Shown here: piece by piece, positions 6,945-16,416 of the stretch
How the letters are laid out: each line of letters begins with the position of its first letter
How positions within the stretch are numbered: the stretch's first letter is position 1
Origin: Streptomyces sp. PKU-EA00015
Lineage (GTDB): Bacteria; Actinomycetota; Actinomycetes; Streptomycetales; Streptomycetaceae
Length of the DNA stretch: 64,000 nt
Direction: 5' to 3'
Assembly (NCBI RefSeq): GCF_013387495.1
Contig: NZ_JABZEE010000028.1
Location: forward strand, 1-64,000
The notes under the pieces: model-generated
What the model saw: only the letters and a program-made list of their open reading frames with translations
The model's database searches: none
What the model was told of the DNA's origin: nothing
Position numbers and translations under genes: made by a program

Positions 6945-9900
6945 CTAACGGGCCACCGGCTCCGGCTCGCCGGCCGTCCCACCCAGCAGGATGCGCTCCA
7001 GCCCCGCGCGGTCGGGGAGCGTGCCGGGTCGGACGACTTCCCCGCTGCGGACGAAGACGAACGCGGCGGAGACGGCGTCCAGCGGGACGCCCTGCTGCTC
7101 CGCCCAGGCGAGGCGGTAGACCGCGAGCTGGAGAGGGTCGGCGGCGCCGTCGCGGGCGGTCTTCCAGTCGACGATCTCGTACGTGTGCTCCCCGGTGCGG
7201 TACACCGCGTCGATACGGCCCCGTACGACGCGGCCCGCGAGGGTGATCTGGAACGACGCCTCGACCCGGTACGGGGTGCGGCGGGCGTACTCGGTGCGCT
7301 CGAACGCGTCCTTGAGCGCGGCGAGGTCCTGCTCGTCGGCGATGTCGTGCACGTCGGCGGCGGCTCCGGGGGCGCCCGGGGTCCCGGGGAGGTCGTCCGG
7401 GCCGAGCATGGGCAGCGGCAGCTCCTCGAACCGCGACTCCACCCAGGCGTGGAACCGGGTGCCGCGCCGCGCGGCGGGCTGCGGTGGCCGGGGCATGGGG
7501 CGGGCGAGGTCGTGGGCGAAGCCGTCGGGGTCGGCGGCGAGACGCAGGAGCTGCGAGGCGGACAGGGACCGCGGCAGCAGGACGTCACGGGTGGAGGCGC
7601 GGGTGCGGCGGAGCTCGCCGGTGAGCGCGTCGAGGTCGCGGTCCCAGGAGGCGACGGTGCGGGCGTCCTCGGGGGTGAGGTCCCCCGCCTCGTCCCTTCC
7701 CCGAACCGGGGGCAGGCCCCCGGACCCCCGGCGCGGCAGGCCGTCGAACGCGGGGGCCGACGCCCTCACGCCCCGGGTCGCGTCCGCTGCACGGCGCGAG
7801 GGCAGGGCGGCCGCCGGTCCGCCGGACTCGCCATGCGACGCGGGCGGCGCGATGGCTCCGTCGCCGGAATCATGGGGCGCGGGCGTGTGCTCGGGCGACC
7901 GGTCCTGCTGGTGAGGGACGAGCGGCGCAGTGTCCATGTCGTCGTAGGGGGGCTCGTCGTAGAGGGGCTCGTCGTAGAGGGGCTCCTCCTCGTCGGCCGG
8001 GGGCTCCTCGGGCCACTCTCCGTCGTCGGGCGCGTCCGGACCGGCCGGGTCAGCGGCAGGCGTGGGCGGTGCCGCCGCGAGGGACGCCATGTGGGTGAGC
8101 ACCGTCTCCGCCGCCTCACGGCGGCGGGACAGGGACGCCGGGTCCAGAGGCAGCGGCCAGGCGTGGTCCGCGTCCGCCGCCCGCAGCGCCGGGTTCTCCG
8201 CGTCCTCCTCGGGCTCCTCCGCCCAGGCCTCGATCTCGCCGTGGCCCTGCACGCAGTGCTCGTACAGCGCCTGGAGGAACGCCGAAGGGCCCCGGCGGCG
8301 CTTCTGGCTGGGGCCCCACCAGTGCGCCGAGCCGAGGAGGAGGGAGCGGGGCCGGGTGAAGGTCACGTACCCCAGGCGCAGTTCCTCCGTGTACTGGTGG
8401 TCCTTCATCGACTCCTTGAACGCCTTCAGGCCCCGCGCGTCCCACGACTGCACGTCCGGGAGCGTGTCCGCGTCACCCCGCAGCGCGTGCGGGAGCACCT
8501 TGGCCTGCGAGGTCCAGGACTCGCGCGCCTGGTCGTTCGGGAAGTGCCTGGCGACGAGGCCCGGCACGGCGACGACGTCCCATTCGAGGCCCTTCGACTT
8601 GTGGGCGGTCAGCACCTTGACGGTGTTCTCGCCGCCCGGGAGGGCGTTGTCCAGGCCCTTCTCGTACTGCGCGGCGGTCCGCAGGAAGCCGAGGAAGGCC
8701 AGCAGCGTCGCCTCGCCGTCCAGCGCGGCGAACCCGGCCGCGACGTCCATGAAGTTGGCGAGGGTCTCGCGCCGGCGTGCCGCGAGGGCGTGCGGGGATG
8801 CGGACAGCTCCACCTCGAGTCCGGTGGCGGACAGCACCCGGTGCAGGACGTCCATCAGCGGATCCGCCAGCGCCCTCCGCAGATCGCGCAGCTCGGCCGC
8901 GAGACGGGCGAACCGCACCCGCGCATCGGCCGAGAAGGGCAGGCCGTCGTCCTCCCTGCCGCCCGGCTCCAGGAAGGTGTCCAGGGCGTCGGCCAGCGAG
9001 ACGACCTCGGCCGGGTCGGTGCCCTCGACCGCCGCCGCGAGGCGCTGGTCGGGGTCGTCGTCGGCGCCGGTCCGGTGCACCAGCAGCCGTGCCCGGCGGC
9101 CCAGCAGCGCGAGGTCGCGCGGCCCGATCCGCCAGCGCGGACCGGTCAGGAGGCGTACGAGCGAGGCGTTGGCGCCCGGGTCCTGGAGGACCTCGCACAC
9201 GGCGACCAGGTCGGCGACCTCCGGCAGGTGCAGCAGCCCGGACAGGCCCACCACCTCGACGGGGACGTCACGGGCGACCAGCGCCGCCTGGATCTCGGGG
9301 AAGTCGCCGGCCGTACGGCACAGGACCGCGATCTCGCCGGGCTCCTTGCCGGTGCGCACCAGGTGGGCGATCGAGTCGGCGAGCCAGTCGATCTCCTCGG
9401 CGTGCGTGGGCAGCAGGGCACAGCGGACGAGGCCGTCCCGCTCGGCGCCGGGCGCGGGCCGCAGCGCCTCCACCCCCTCGTGCATCGCGCGCAGCGGAGC
9501 CGCCAGGTCGTTGGCCAGGTGCAGCAGCCTGCCTCCGCTGCGGCGGTTCTCGCTGAGCGAGAAGCGGGCGGCGGGGCTGCCGTCGGAGAACGGGAAGTGG
9601 AGCGGGAAGTCGTCCAGGTTGGCCACGGACGCACCGCGCCAGCCGTAGATCGCCTGGCAGGGGTCGCCGACCGCGGTGACGGCGTGCCCCGTGCCCTGCC
9701 CGAACAGCCCGGACAGCAGCAGCCGCTGCGCGACCGACGTGTCCTGGTACTCGTCGAGCAGGACGACCCGGAACTGGTCCCGCAGGATCGTGCCGACCTC
9801 GGGCCGGGTGAGCGCCAGCTCGGCGGAGAGCGCGATCTGGTCGCCGAAGTCGAGCAGATCGCGCTCGCGCTTGGCAGCCCGGTAGCGGACGGTCAGATCC

Positions 9901-10565
9901 AGCAGTTCGCGGCGGGCCGCTGCCGCCTCGGGGACCTTGCGGAGGTCGGCGTTGCTCAGCTTGGCGGTCTCCAGGACGCCCAGCAGTTCCGTGTCGTACG
10001 CCGCGAGCCGCTCGGGGCGCACCAGATGCTCGGCGAGCTCCGCGTCGAGCGCGAGGACGTCGCTGACGAGCGAGGGGAAGGACCGGGTGAGCGCCGGGTA
10101 CGGGCCCGGTGCCTCACGCAGCACGCGCGCGGCGAGCTGGTAGCGCGTGGCGTCGGCGAGGAGCCGCGCCGACGGCTCGAGCCCTATGCGCAGGCCGTGG
10201 TCGGTCAGCAGCTGTCCGGCGAAGGCGTGGTACGTCGAGATGCGGGGCTCGCCCGGAGGGTTGTCGGGGTCGATCGCGTCCGGGTCCGTCACCCCCGCCC
10301 GTACGAGCGCGGTCCGGACGCGCTCGGCGAGCTCGCCCGCCGCCTTGTTGGTGAACGTGAGGCCGAGGACCTGCTCGGGTGCGACCTGGCCGGTGCCGAC
10401 CAGCCACACCACGCGCGCCGCCATCACCGTCGTCTTCCCCGAGCCGGCACCGGCCACGATGACCTGCGGGGCGGGCGGCGCGGTGATGCAGGCCGTCTGC
10501 TCCGGGGTGAACGGGATGCCGAGGAGCTCCTTGAGCTGCTCGGGGTCGGTGATGCGTGCGGTCAC
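6945..10565 (-). CDS. adnB: AdnB-like helicase-nuclease
   Basis: This is a 1206-residue UvrD-type helicase fused to a C-terminal RecB-family nuclease. Walker A GAGSGKT lies near residue 40, with DEYQDT and VKVLTAHKSKGLEWD later. Near the C-terminus IVDWKT and QLAVYRLAW mark the PD-(D/E)XK nuclease (DxK and the QxxxY helix). Two such proteins encoded close together match the mycobacterial AdnA/AdnB end-resection machine, in which adnB follows adnA. The GTG at 10565 is chosen over the GTG at 10589 because family similarity begins with TARITDPEQLK. A low-complexity acidic linker (about 7,680-8,060) separates the helicase and nuclease parts. Confidence 0.85.
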   Translation of the reverse strand: MTARITDPEQLKELLGIPFTPEQTACITAPPAPQVIVAGAGSGKTTVMAARVVWLVGTGQVAPEQVLGLTFTNKAAGELAERVRTALVRAGVTDPDAIDPDNPPGEPRISTYHAFAGQLLTDHGLRIGLEPSARLLADATRYQLAARVLREAPGPYPALTRSFPSLVSDVLALDAELAEHLVRPERLAAYDTELLGVLETAKLSNADLRKVPEAAAARRELLDLTVRYRAAKRERDLLDFGDQIALSAELALTRPEVGTILRDQFRVVLLDEYQDTSVAQRLLLSGLFGQGTGHAVTAVGDPCQAIYGWRGASVANLDDFPLHFPFSDGSPAARFSLSENRRSGGRLLHLANDLAAPLRAMHEGVEALRPAPGAERDGLVRCALLPTHAEEIDWLADSIAHLVRTGKEPGEIAVLCRTAGDFPEIQAALVARDVPVEVVGLSGLLHLPEVADLVAVCEVLQDPGANASLVRLLTGPRWRIGPRDLALLGRRARLLVHRTGADDDPDQRLAAAVEGTDPAEVVSLADALDTFLEPGGREDDGLPFSADARVRFARLAAELRDLRRALADPLMDVLHRVLSATGLEVELSASPHALAARRRETLANFMDVAAGFAALDGEATLLAFLGFLRTAAQYEKGLDNALPGGENTVKVLTAHKSKGLEWDVVAVPGLVARHFPNDQARESWTSQAKVLPHALRGDADTLPDVQSWDARGLKAFKESMKDHQYTEELRLGYVTFTRPRSLLLGSAHWWGPSQKRRRGPSAFLQALYEHCVQGHGEIEAWAEEPEEDAENPALRAADADHAWPLPLDPASLSRRREAAETVLTHMASLAAAPPTPAADPAGPDAPDDGEWPEEPPADEEEPLYDEPLYDEPPYDDMDTAPLVPHQQDRSPEHTPAPHDSGDGAIAPPASHGESGGPAAALPSRRAADATRGVRASAPAFDGLPRRGSGGLPPVRGRDEAGDLTPEDARTVASWDRDLDALTGELRRTRASTRDVLLPRSLSASQLLRLAADPDGFAHDLARPMPRPPQPAARRGTRFHAWVESRFEELPLPMLGPDDLPGTPGAPGAAADVHDIADEQDLAALKDAFERTEYARRTPYRVEASFQITLAGRVVRGRIDAVYRTGEHTYEIVDWKTARDGAADPLQLAVYRLAWAEQQGVPLDAVSAAFVFVRSGEVVRPGTLPDRAGLERILLGGTAGEPEPVAR

Positions 10566-10631
10566 CTCAAAGAGGCTAATGGGGACCACCGACAGCGGCG
10601 GTCTCGCCTGGGCCGGGAGCGGAGGCGAGGG

Positions 10632-11702
<1,071 letters not shown>

Positions 11703-11801
11703 GTGTCGCTCCTCGAAGATCCGCCTGCCGCAGCCCGTACCGGCTGCTGTGGACCTTCATTGGATGCAGGCAAAGGGAGTAAATGCCGACAAGAACACCG
11801 A

Positions 11802-14800
11802 TCATTCCACTATTTGGCGGCCCTCCGGCCGAGCGCTGCACGAGGCGCGGAACGCGCAGTGCGTGCAGTGCTGGCCGGTCGACGGCGTGAAACGCTCGTC
11901 GAGCACCCGGCCGGCGGCTGTGGCCAGCAGTTCGCCGACCCACTCCCCCGAGAGTGCCTCCTGCGCCTGCACCTTGGGCAGTGCGTCGCCGCCCTCCTTC
12001 TTGGCGGCGGGCTGGCGCAGCTGGACGAGCTCGGCGCCGCCGGGCTCCGGTCTGCGCCCGTCGAAGACCTCGTCGACGGCGCCCTCGCGGACGGCCAGCT
12101 GGTACACGGCGAGCTGGGGGTGACGGGCGACCTCGTCCCGGGTGGGCGACTGCTTGCCGGTCTTGAAGTCCACGACGTAGGCGCGGCCCTGGGCGTCCTG
12201 TTCGACGCGGTCCATGGAGCCGCGGATGCGCACCTCGTACTCCCCCGCCTCCAGGGCCACGTCGAAGTCGTGCTCGGTCGCCGCGGGGGTCCGTCCGCCG
12301 CGGTCCATGACGTGCCAGCGCAGGAAGCGTTCGAGCGCCACGCGCGCGTGCTCCTTCTCCTGCTTCGACTTCCAGGGCGCGTCGAAGACGAGGGCGTCCC
12401 AGACGGAGTCGAGCCGTTCCATGAGGACGGCGAGGTCGGCGGGGCTGCGGCCGGACGCGACCTCGTCGGCGAGGACGTGGACGACGTTGCCGAAGCCCTG
12501 GGCGGCGGTGGCCGGTGAGTCCGCCTTGACCTCGCGTCCCAGGAACCACTGGAGCGCGCAGGTGTTGGCGAGCTGGTCCAGGGCGCTGCCCGAGAGGGTG
12601 ACGGGCCGGTCCCGGTCACGCAGCGGTACGGCGCTGTGCGTGGGGTCGAACATGCCCCACCAGCGGTACGGGTGCGCCGACGGCACCAGGGGCTGGCCCT
12701 CGTCGTCGGTGAGCGCCGCGAGCCGGGCGAGACGGCGGGCGGCGGCGTCGCGCAGCTCCGGGGAGGCGTCCGGGTCCACGGTGGTGGCCCGCAGCTCGGC
12801 GACGAGCGGGGCGACGGCGAGGGGGCGGCGGGGGCGGCCGGTGACGTCGCGGGGCTCGGTGCCGAGCTCCGTGAGGAAGCGGGAGGGCTGGTCGCCGTCG
12901 TCGGCGGGGGCCTTGACGGCGGTGACGACGAGCCGGTCGCGGGCGCGCGTGGCGGCGACGTAGAAGAGACGGCGCTCCTCGGCGAGGAGCGCGCCGGGGG
13001 TGAGGGGCTCGGCGAGGCCGTCGCGTCCGATGCGGTCGGCCTCCAGGAGCGAACCGCGGCGGCGCAGGTCCGGCCACAGGCCCTCCTGTACGCCGGCGAC
13101 GACGACGAGACTCCACTCGAGGCCCTTGGAGCGGTGCGCGGTCATCAGCCGTACGGCGTCGGGGCGGACCTGTCTGCGGGAGAGGGTGTCGGCGGCGATG
13201 TCCTGGGCGTCGAGCTCCTCGATGAAGTTGAGCGCGCCGCGACCGCCGGTGCGTTCCTCGGCGCGTGCGGCGGTCTCGAAGAGGGCGCAGACGGCGTCGA
13301 GGTCGCGGTCGGCGTTGCGGCCGGCCGCGCCGCCGCGGAAGGCCGCGCGCTCCAGGCGCTGCGGCCAGGAGGTGCCGTCCCACAGAAGCCACAGCGCCTC
13401 TTCGGCGGTGCCGCCGCCTTCGAGCAGCTCCCGGGCCTTGCGCAGCAGGGCGCCGAGCCGCTGGGCGCCGCGGGCGTAGGCGGGATCGTGCGCGACGAGG
13501 CGCTCGGGCTCGGCGAGCGCGCGGGCGATGAGCTGGTCGGAGGGAGGCGGCAGGCGGTTGCCCCCGGCCCGCTCCTCGTCGCGCAGGGCGCGGCCGAGGC
13601 GCCGGAGGTCGGCGGAGTCCATGCCGCCGAGCGGCGAGGTGAGCAGGCTGAGCGCGGTCTCGGTGTCGAGCCACGAGCCGACTTCGCCGGGGCCGCCGTC
13701 GCCCTCGGCGTGGGGGTCGTCACCGGATGAGGCCCCAGCCCCTTCGGCGTGGGAGCCGTCACCGGCCGCCGGCCCGTCGCCCGCGCCCTCCGCCTGCGGG
13801 GCGTCACCGCCGGGGACGGGTGCTTCCCCGGCGCATACGGGCTCCCTCGCGTCCGCCCCGGCCCTCTCCGGACCACCGGAACCGCCCACCACCGCTTCCG
13901 CCCGCGGCGCACCGCCGCTGACGGCGGGCACAGCAGCGGCCGCTCCGCCCGCGCCCTCGGCGTGGGGGTCGTCATCAGGCACCGGCACGCCCTCGGCGAC
14001 GGCTCCCAGCCCATCTGCGTCCGGCGCGTCCGCAGCGGGGGCGTCCGCGTCCGGCGCGTCCGCAGCGGGGGCGTCCGCGTCCGGCGCGTCCGCAGCGGGG
14101 GCGTCCGCGTCCGGCGCGTCCGCAGCGGGGGCGTCCGCGTCCGGCGCGTCCGCAGCGGGGGCGTCCGCGTCCGGCGCGTCCGCAGCGGGGGCGTCCGCGT
14201 CCGGCGCGTCCGCAGCGGGGGCGGGCGACGCGGCAGCCGCGTCCGTGTCGGCCGGTGCGCGGTCGGCGGCCGGGCCGCGAGCCGCCACCGTCGCCGCCGC
14301 TCGGAGCGCCGTCAGGAGCGGGGCCACCGCCGGTTCGTGGCGCAGCGGGATGTCGTCGCCGTCGACCTCCAGGGGGACGCCCGCCGACGTCAGGGCCCGC
14401 CGCAGGGACGGAATCGTGCGGCCGCCCGCGCGGACCAGGACCGCCATCTCGTGCCAGGGCACCCCGTCCTCGAGGTGGGCGCGGCGCAGGATGTCCGCGA
14501 TGTTGTCGAGCTCCGTGGACGCCGTCGGGTAGGTGTACGCCTCCACCCGGCCGCCCTCCCGGACCGCCGCCAGGTCGCGGTGCGCCCGGACCTTGTCCGC
14601 CGGGAGCCTGGTCAGCGGCATGCGGCGGGTCAGCAGGCGCGTCGCCTCCAGGAGCACGGCCCCGCTGCGCCGGGACGTCGTGAGCACGGCGACGTCCGAC
14701 GGCCTGCCGTCCGCGTGCCGGAAGGCGTCGGGAAAGTCGAGGATGCCGTTCACATCGGCCCCGCGGAAGGCGTAGACGGACTGGTCCGGGTCGCCGAAGG

Positions 14801-15671
14801 CGACCAGCGTGCGGCCACCGCCCGCGAGCGCCCGCAGCAGCCGCACCTGTGCCGGGTCGGTGTCCTGGTACTCGTCCACGAACACCGCGTCGTACGGAAG
14901 GTCCCTGGGCGACAGCACGCTCTCCGCCAGCAGCACCGCGCGGTGGACCAGCTCCGCGTAGTCGAGTACGCCCTGCATGTCGAGCACGTCGAGGTACTCG
15001 GCCAGGAAGGCCGCCGCCGCGCCCCAGTCGGGACGGCCGGTACGGGCAGCGAAGCGCGACAGGGCGTCCGGTCCCAGTCCGAGCTCGCGGCTGCGCGCCA
15101 GCACCGCCCGCACCTCGTCGGCGAAACCGCGCGTGGTGAGGCAGGCCCGCAGCTCGTCGGGCCAGCGCACCCCGGCCATCCCGTGGCGCTCCAGGTCGAT
15201 CTGGCCGGCGAGCAGTTCGCGTACGGCGAGGTCCTGCTCCGGTCCGGACAGCAGCCGCAACGGCTCGGAGAACAGGTCGGCGTCCTGGTGGGCCCGCACG
15301 AGGGCGTAGCAGAAGGAGTGGAACGTGGTCGCCTGCGGCCCGTGCGCCCCTTCGAGCCGCAGCGCCATGCGGTCGCGCAGCTCGACCGCGGCCTTGCGGC
15401 TGAAGGTGAGCACGAGCAGGCGCGCCGGGTCCGCGCCCCGGGCGATCCGCGCGGTGACCGCCTCCACCAGCGTGGTCGTCTTTCCCGTGCCCGGCCCGGC
15501 CAGGACGAGCAGCGGCCCGTGGCCGTGGTCAACCACGGCGCGCTGCGCCGCGTCCAGGTGAGGGGGTTCCACGGGGACCGGCGGGGTGCGCACCAGTCGG
15601 TACGCGCCCGGGGCCCTCCGGCGCACCTGGTGCGGGTACGCCGGACGCCCGGTTGTGGAGGAGGAACTCAC
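11802..15671 (-). CDS. adnA: AdnA-like helicase-nuclease with Asp-Ala-Pro insert
   Basis: This is a 1289-residue UvrD-type helicase with a C-terminal nuclease. Walker A GPGTGKT lies near residue 55, DEYQDTD follows, and a late MTAHRSKGLEW motif is present. The C-terminal domain has VVDFKTGK, QLAVYQL and cysteines (CALQW, then CTHCAFRASC at the very end) of the iron-sulfur nuclease type. As the upstream partner it matches AdnA of the AdnAB resection complex. The GTG at 15671 gives the expected start. Unusual: a disordered Ala/Asp/Pro/Gly-rich insert spans about residues 460-660 and contains a perfect 10-residue tandem repeat. Confidence 0.85.
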   Translation of the reverse strand: MSSSSTTGRPAYPHQVRRRAPGAYRLVRTPPVPVEPPHLDAAQRAVVDHGHGPLLVLAGPGTGKTTTLVEAVTARIARGADPARLLVLTFSRKAAVELRDRMALRLEGAHGPQATTFHSFCYALVRAHQDADLFSEPLRLLSGPEQDLAVRELLAGQIDLERHGMAGVRWPDELRACLTTRGFADEVRAVLARSRELGLGPDALSRFAARTGRPDWGAAAAFLAEYLDVLDMQGVLDYAELVHRAVLLAESVLSPRDLPYDAVFVDEYQDTDPAQVRLLRALAGGGRTLVAFGDPDQSVYAFRGADVNGILDFPDAFRHADGRPSDVAVLTTSRRSGAVLLEATRLLTRRMPLTRLPADKVRAHRDLAAVREGGRVEAYTYPTASTELDNIADILRRAHLEDGVPWHEMAVLVRAGGRTIPSLRRALTSAGVPLEVDGDDIPLRHEPAVAPLLTALRAAATVAARGPAADRAPADTDAAAASPAPAADAPDADAPAADAPDADAPAADAPDADAPAADAPDADAPAADAPDADAPAADAPDADAPAADAPDADGLGAVAEGVPVPDDDPHAEGAGGAAAAVPAVSGGAPRAEAVVGGSGGPERAGADAREPVCAGEAPVPGGDAPQAEGAGDGPAAGDGSHAEGAGASSGDDPHAEGDGGPGEVGSWLDTETALSLLTSPLGGMDSADLRRLGRALRDEERAGGNRLPPPSDQLIARALAEPERLVAHDPAYARGAQRLGALLRKARELLEGGGTAEEALWLLWDGTSWPQRLERAAFRGGAAGRNADRDLDAVCALFETAARAEERTGGRGALNFIEELDAQDIAADTLSRRQVRPDAVRLMTAHRSKGLEWSLVVVAGVQEGLWPDLRRRGSLLEADRIGRDGLAEPLTPGALLAEERRLFYVAATRARDRLVVTAVKAPADDGDQPSRFLTELGTEPRDVTGRPRRPLAVAPLVAELRATTVDPDASPELRDAAARRLARLAALTDDEGQPLVPSAHPYRWWGMFDPTHSAVPLRDRDRPVTLSGSALDQLANTCALQWFLGREVKADSPATAAQGFGNVVHVLADEVASGRSPADLAVLMERLDSVWDALVFDAPWKSKQEKEHARVALERFLRWHVMDRGGRTPAATEHDFDVALEAGEYEVRIRGSMDRVEQDAQGRAYVVDFKTGKQSPTRDEVARHPQLAVYQLAVREGAVDEVFDGRRPEPGGAELVQLRQPAAKKEGGDALPKVQAQEALSGEWVGELLATAAGRVLDERFTPSTGQHCTHCAFRASCSARPEGRQIVE
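14011..14220. repeat. 30-bp tandem repeat inside adnA-like gene
   Basis: Seven copies of a 30-bp unit occur, the last six (14041-14220) identical and the first with three changes. The unit is in frame and encodes ten residues built from ADAP/DAPD. It lies in the disordered insert of the helicase and is likely copy-number variable. Confidence 0.95.
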
Positions 15672-15772
15672 GTGGATCGCCGGTCCTGGTGGGTGTGCTG
15701 ATGAGGAGAGTGCGGCGCGGGCCGCGCGCAAGGGACGCTACGCCCTGCCGCGCCGTGCGGGCAGCGGTCGCG

Positions 15773-16255
15773 TCACGTACCCCGTACGGTCGTCGGACCG
15801 CCCGCAGCGCCGCCGTTTGGCGGAAGCTGTCCTATGTGAGCCCCGTTGTGAGCCCCTTCGCTGTGAGGCACATCTCCCGGAACGGCGACGCCCGGGCTGG
15901 CGTCGCGCAGCTCCACGCCGTCCCACCGCGCCCGCTTCATATCGAGACGCGGCAGATGTCCCTCGGCGACGCGCGACGCGTCCCGCAGCGGTGTGCCCTC
16001 CGCGCGATAGTGGTCCAGGGCGCGCAGCTCGTGGCCGGGCAGCAGGACTCCGTCGGCCCGCACGACGCGCCACCACGGCACGGGGCCGCCGTAGAGCGCC
16101 ATCACGCGGCCGACCTGGCGGGGTCCGCCCTCGCCGAGCCACTCCGCGACGTCCCCGTACGTCATCACGCGGCCCGGCGGGATCAGCTCGGCGACCTCCA
16201 GAACCCGCTCCGCGTATGCGGGGTACTGCGGCAACTCGTCCATCCGGTCGTCCAT
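15773..16255 (-). CDS. Alkyltransferase-like (ATL) DNA-binding protein
   Basis: This 160-residue protein has the MGMT C-terminal DNA-binding domain: PPGRVMTYGDVAEWLG, the RQVGRVMA arginine-finger helix and PWWRVV in place of the PCHRV active site. Loss of the alkyl-acceptor cysteine (Trp instead) marks it as an ATL protein, which flips O6-alkylguanine and hands it to nucleotide excision repair. The ATG at 16255 has an AGGA site 8 bases upstream; ATGs at 16264 and 16243 are alternatives. The gene is just upstream of the adnA-like gene on the same strand. Confidence 0.85.
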   Translation of the reverse strand: MDDRMDELPQYPAYAERVLEVAELIPPGRVMTYGDVAEWLGEGGPRQVGRVMALYGGPVPWWRVVRADGVLLPGHELRALDHYRAEGTPLRDASRVAEGHLPRLDMKRARWDGVELRDASPGVAVPGDVPHSEGAHNGAHIGQLPPNGGAAGGPTTVRGT

Positions 16256-16416
16256 CCGACCCATCCTGCCGCATGCCACCGACAGCGCCCCGGAGAGGGT
16301 GCGAACCGGCACACAGGCGGCAAAGAGGAGCATCTCGCGGCCCCGACGCCCCCGCGATACACCCTGATGCCCCCCTCTGTCGTCCGGTCGTGCCACCATC
16401 GTGCGGGCGGTGACTG

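Noticed and set aside
10565..10589. GTG at 10589 as the adnB-like start.
   Set aside because: It would add eight residues (VPISLFE...) with no better ribosome site. Family similarity begins at the GTG at 10565.
14011..14220. CRISPR-like regular repeats.
   Set aside because: The repeats are directly adjacent without spacers, lie in frame and encode a protein repeat.
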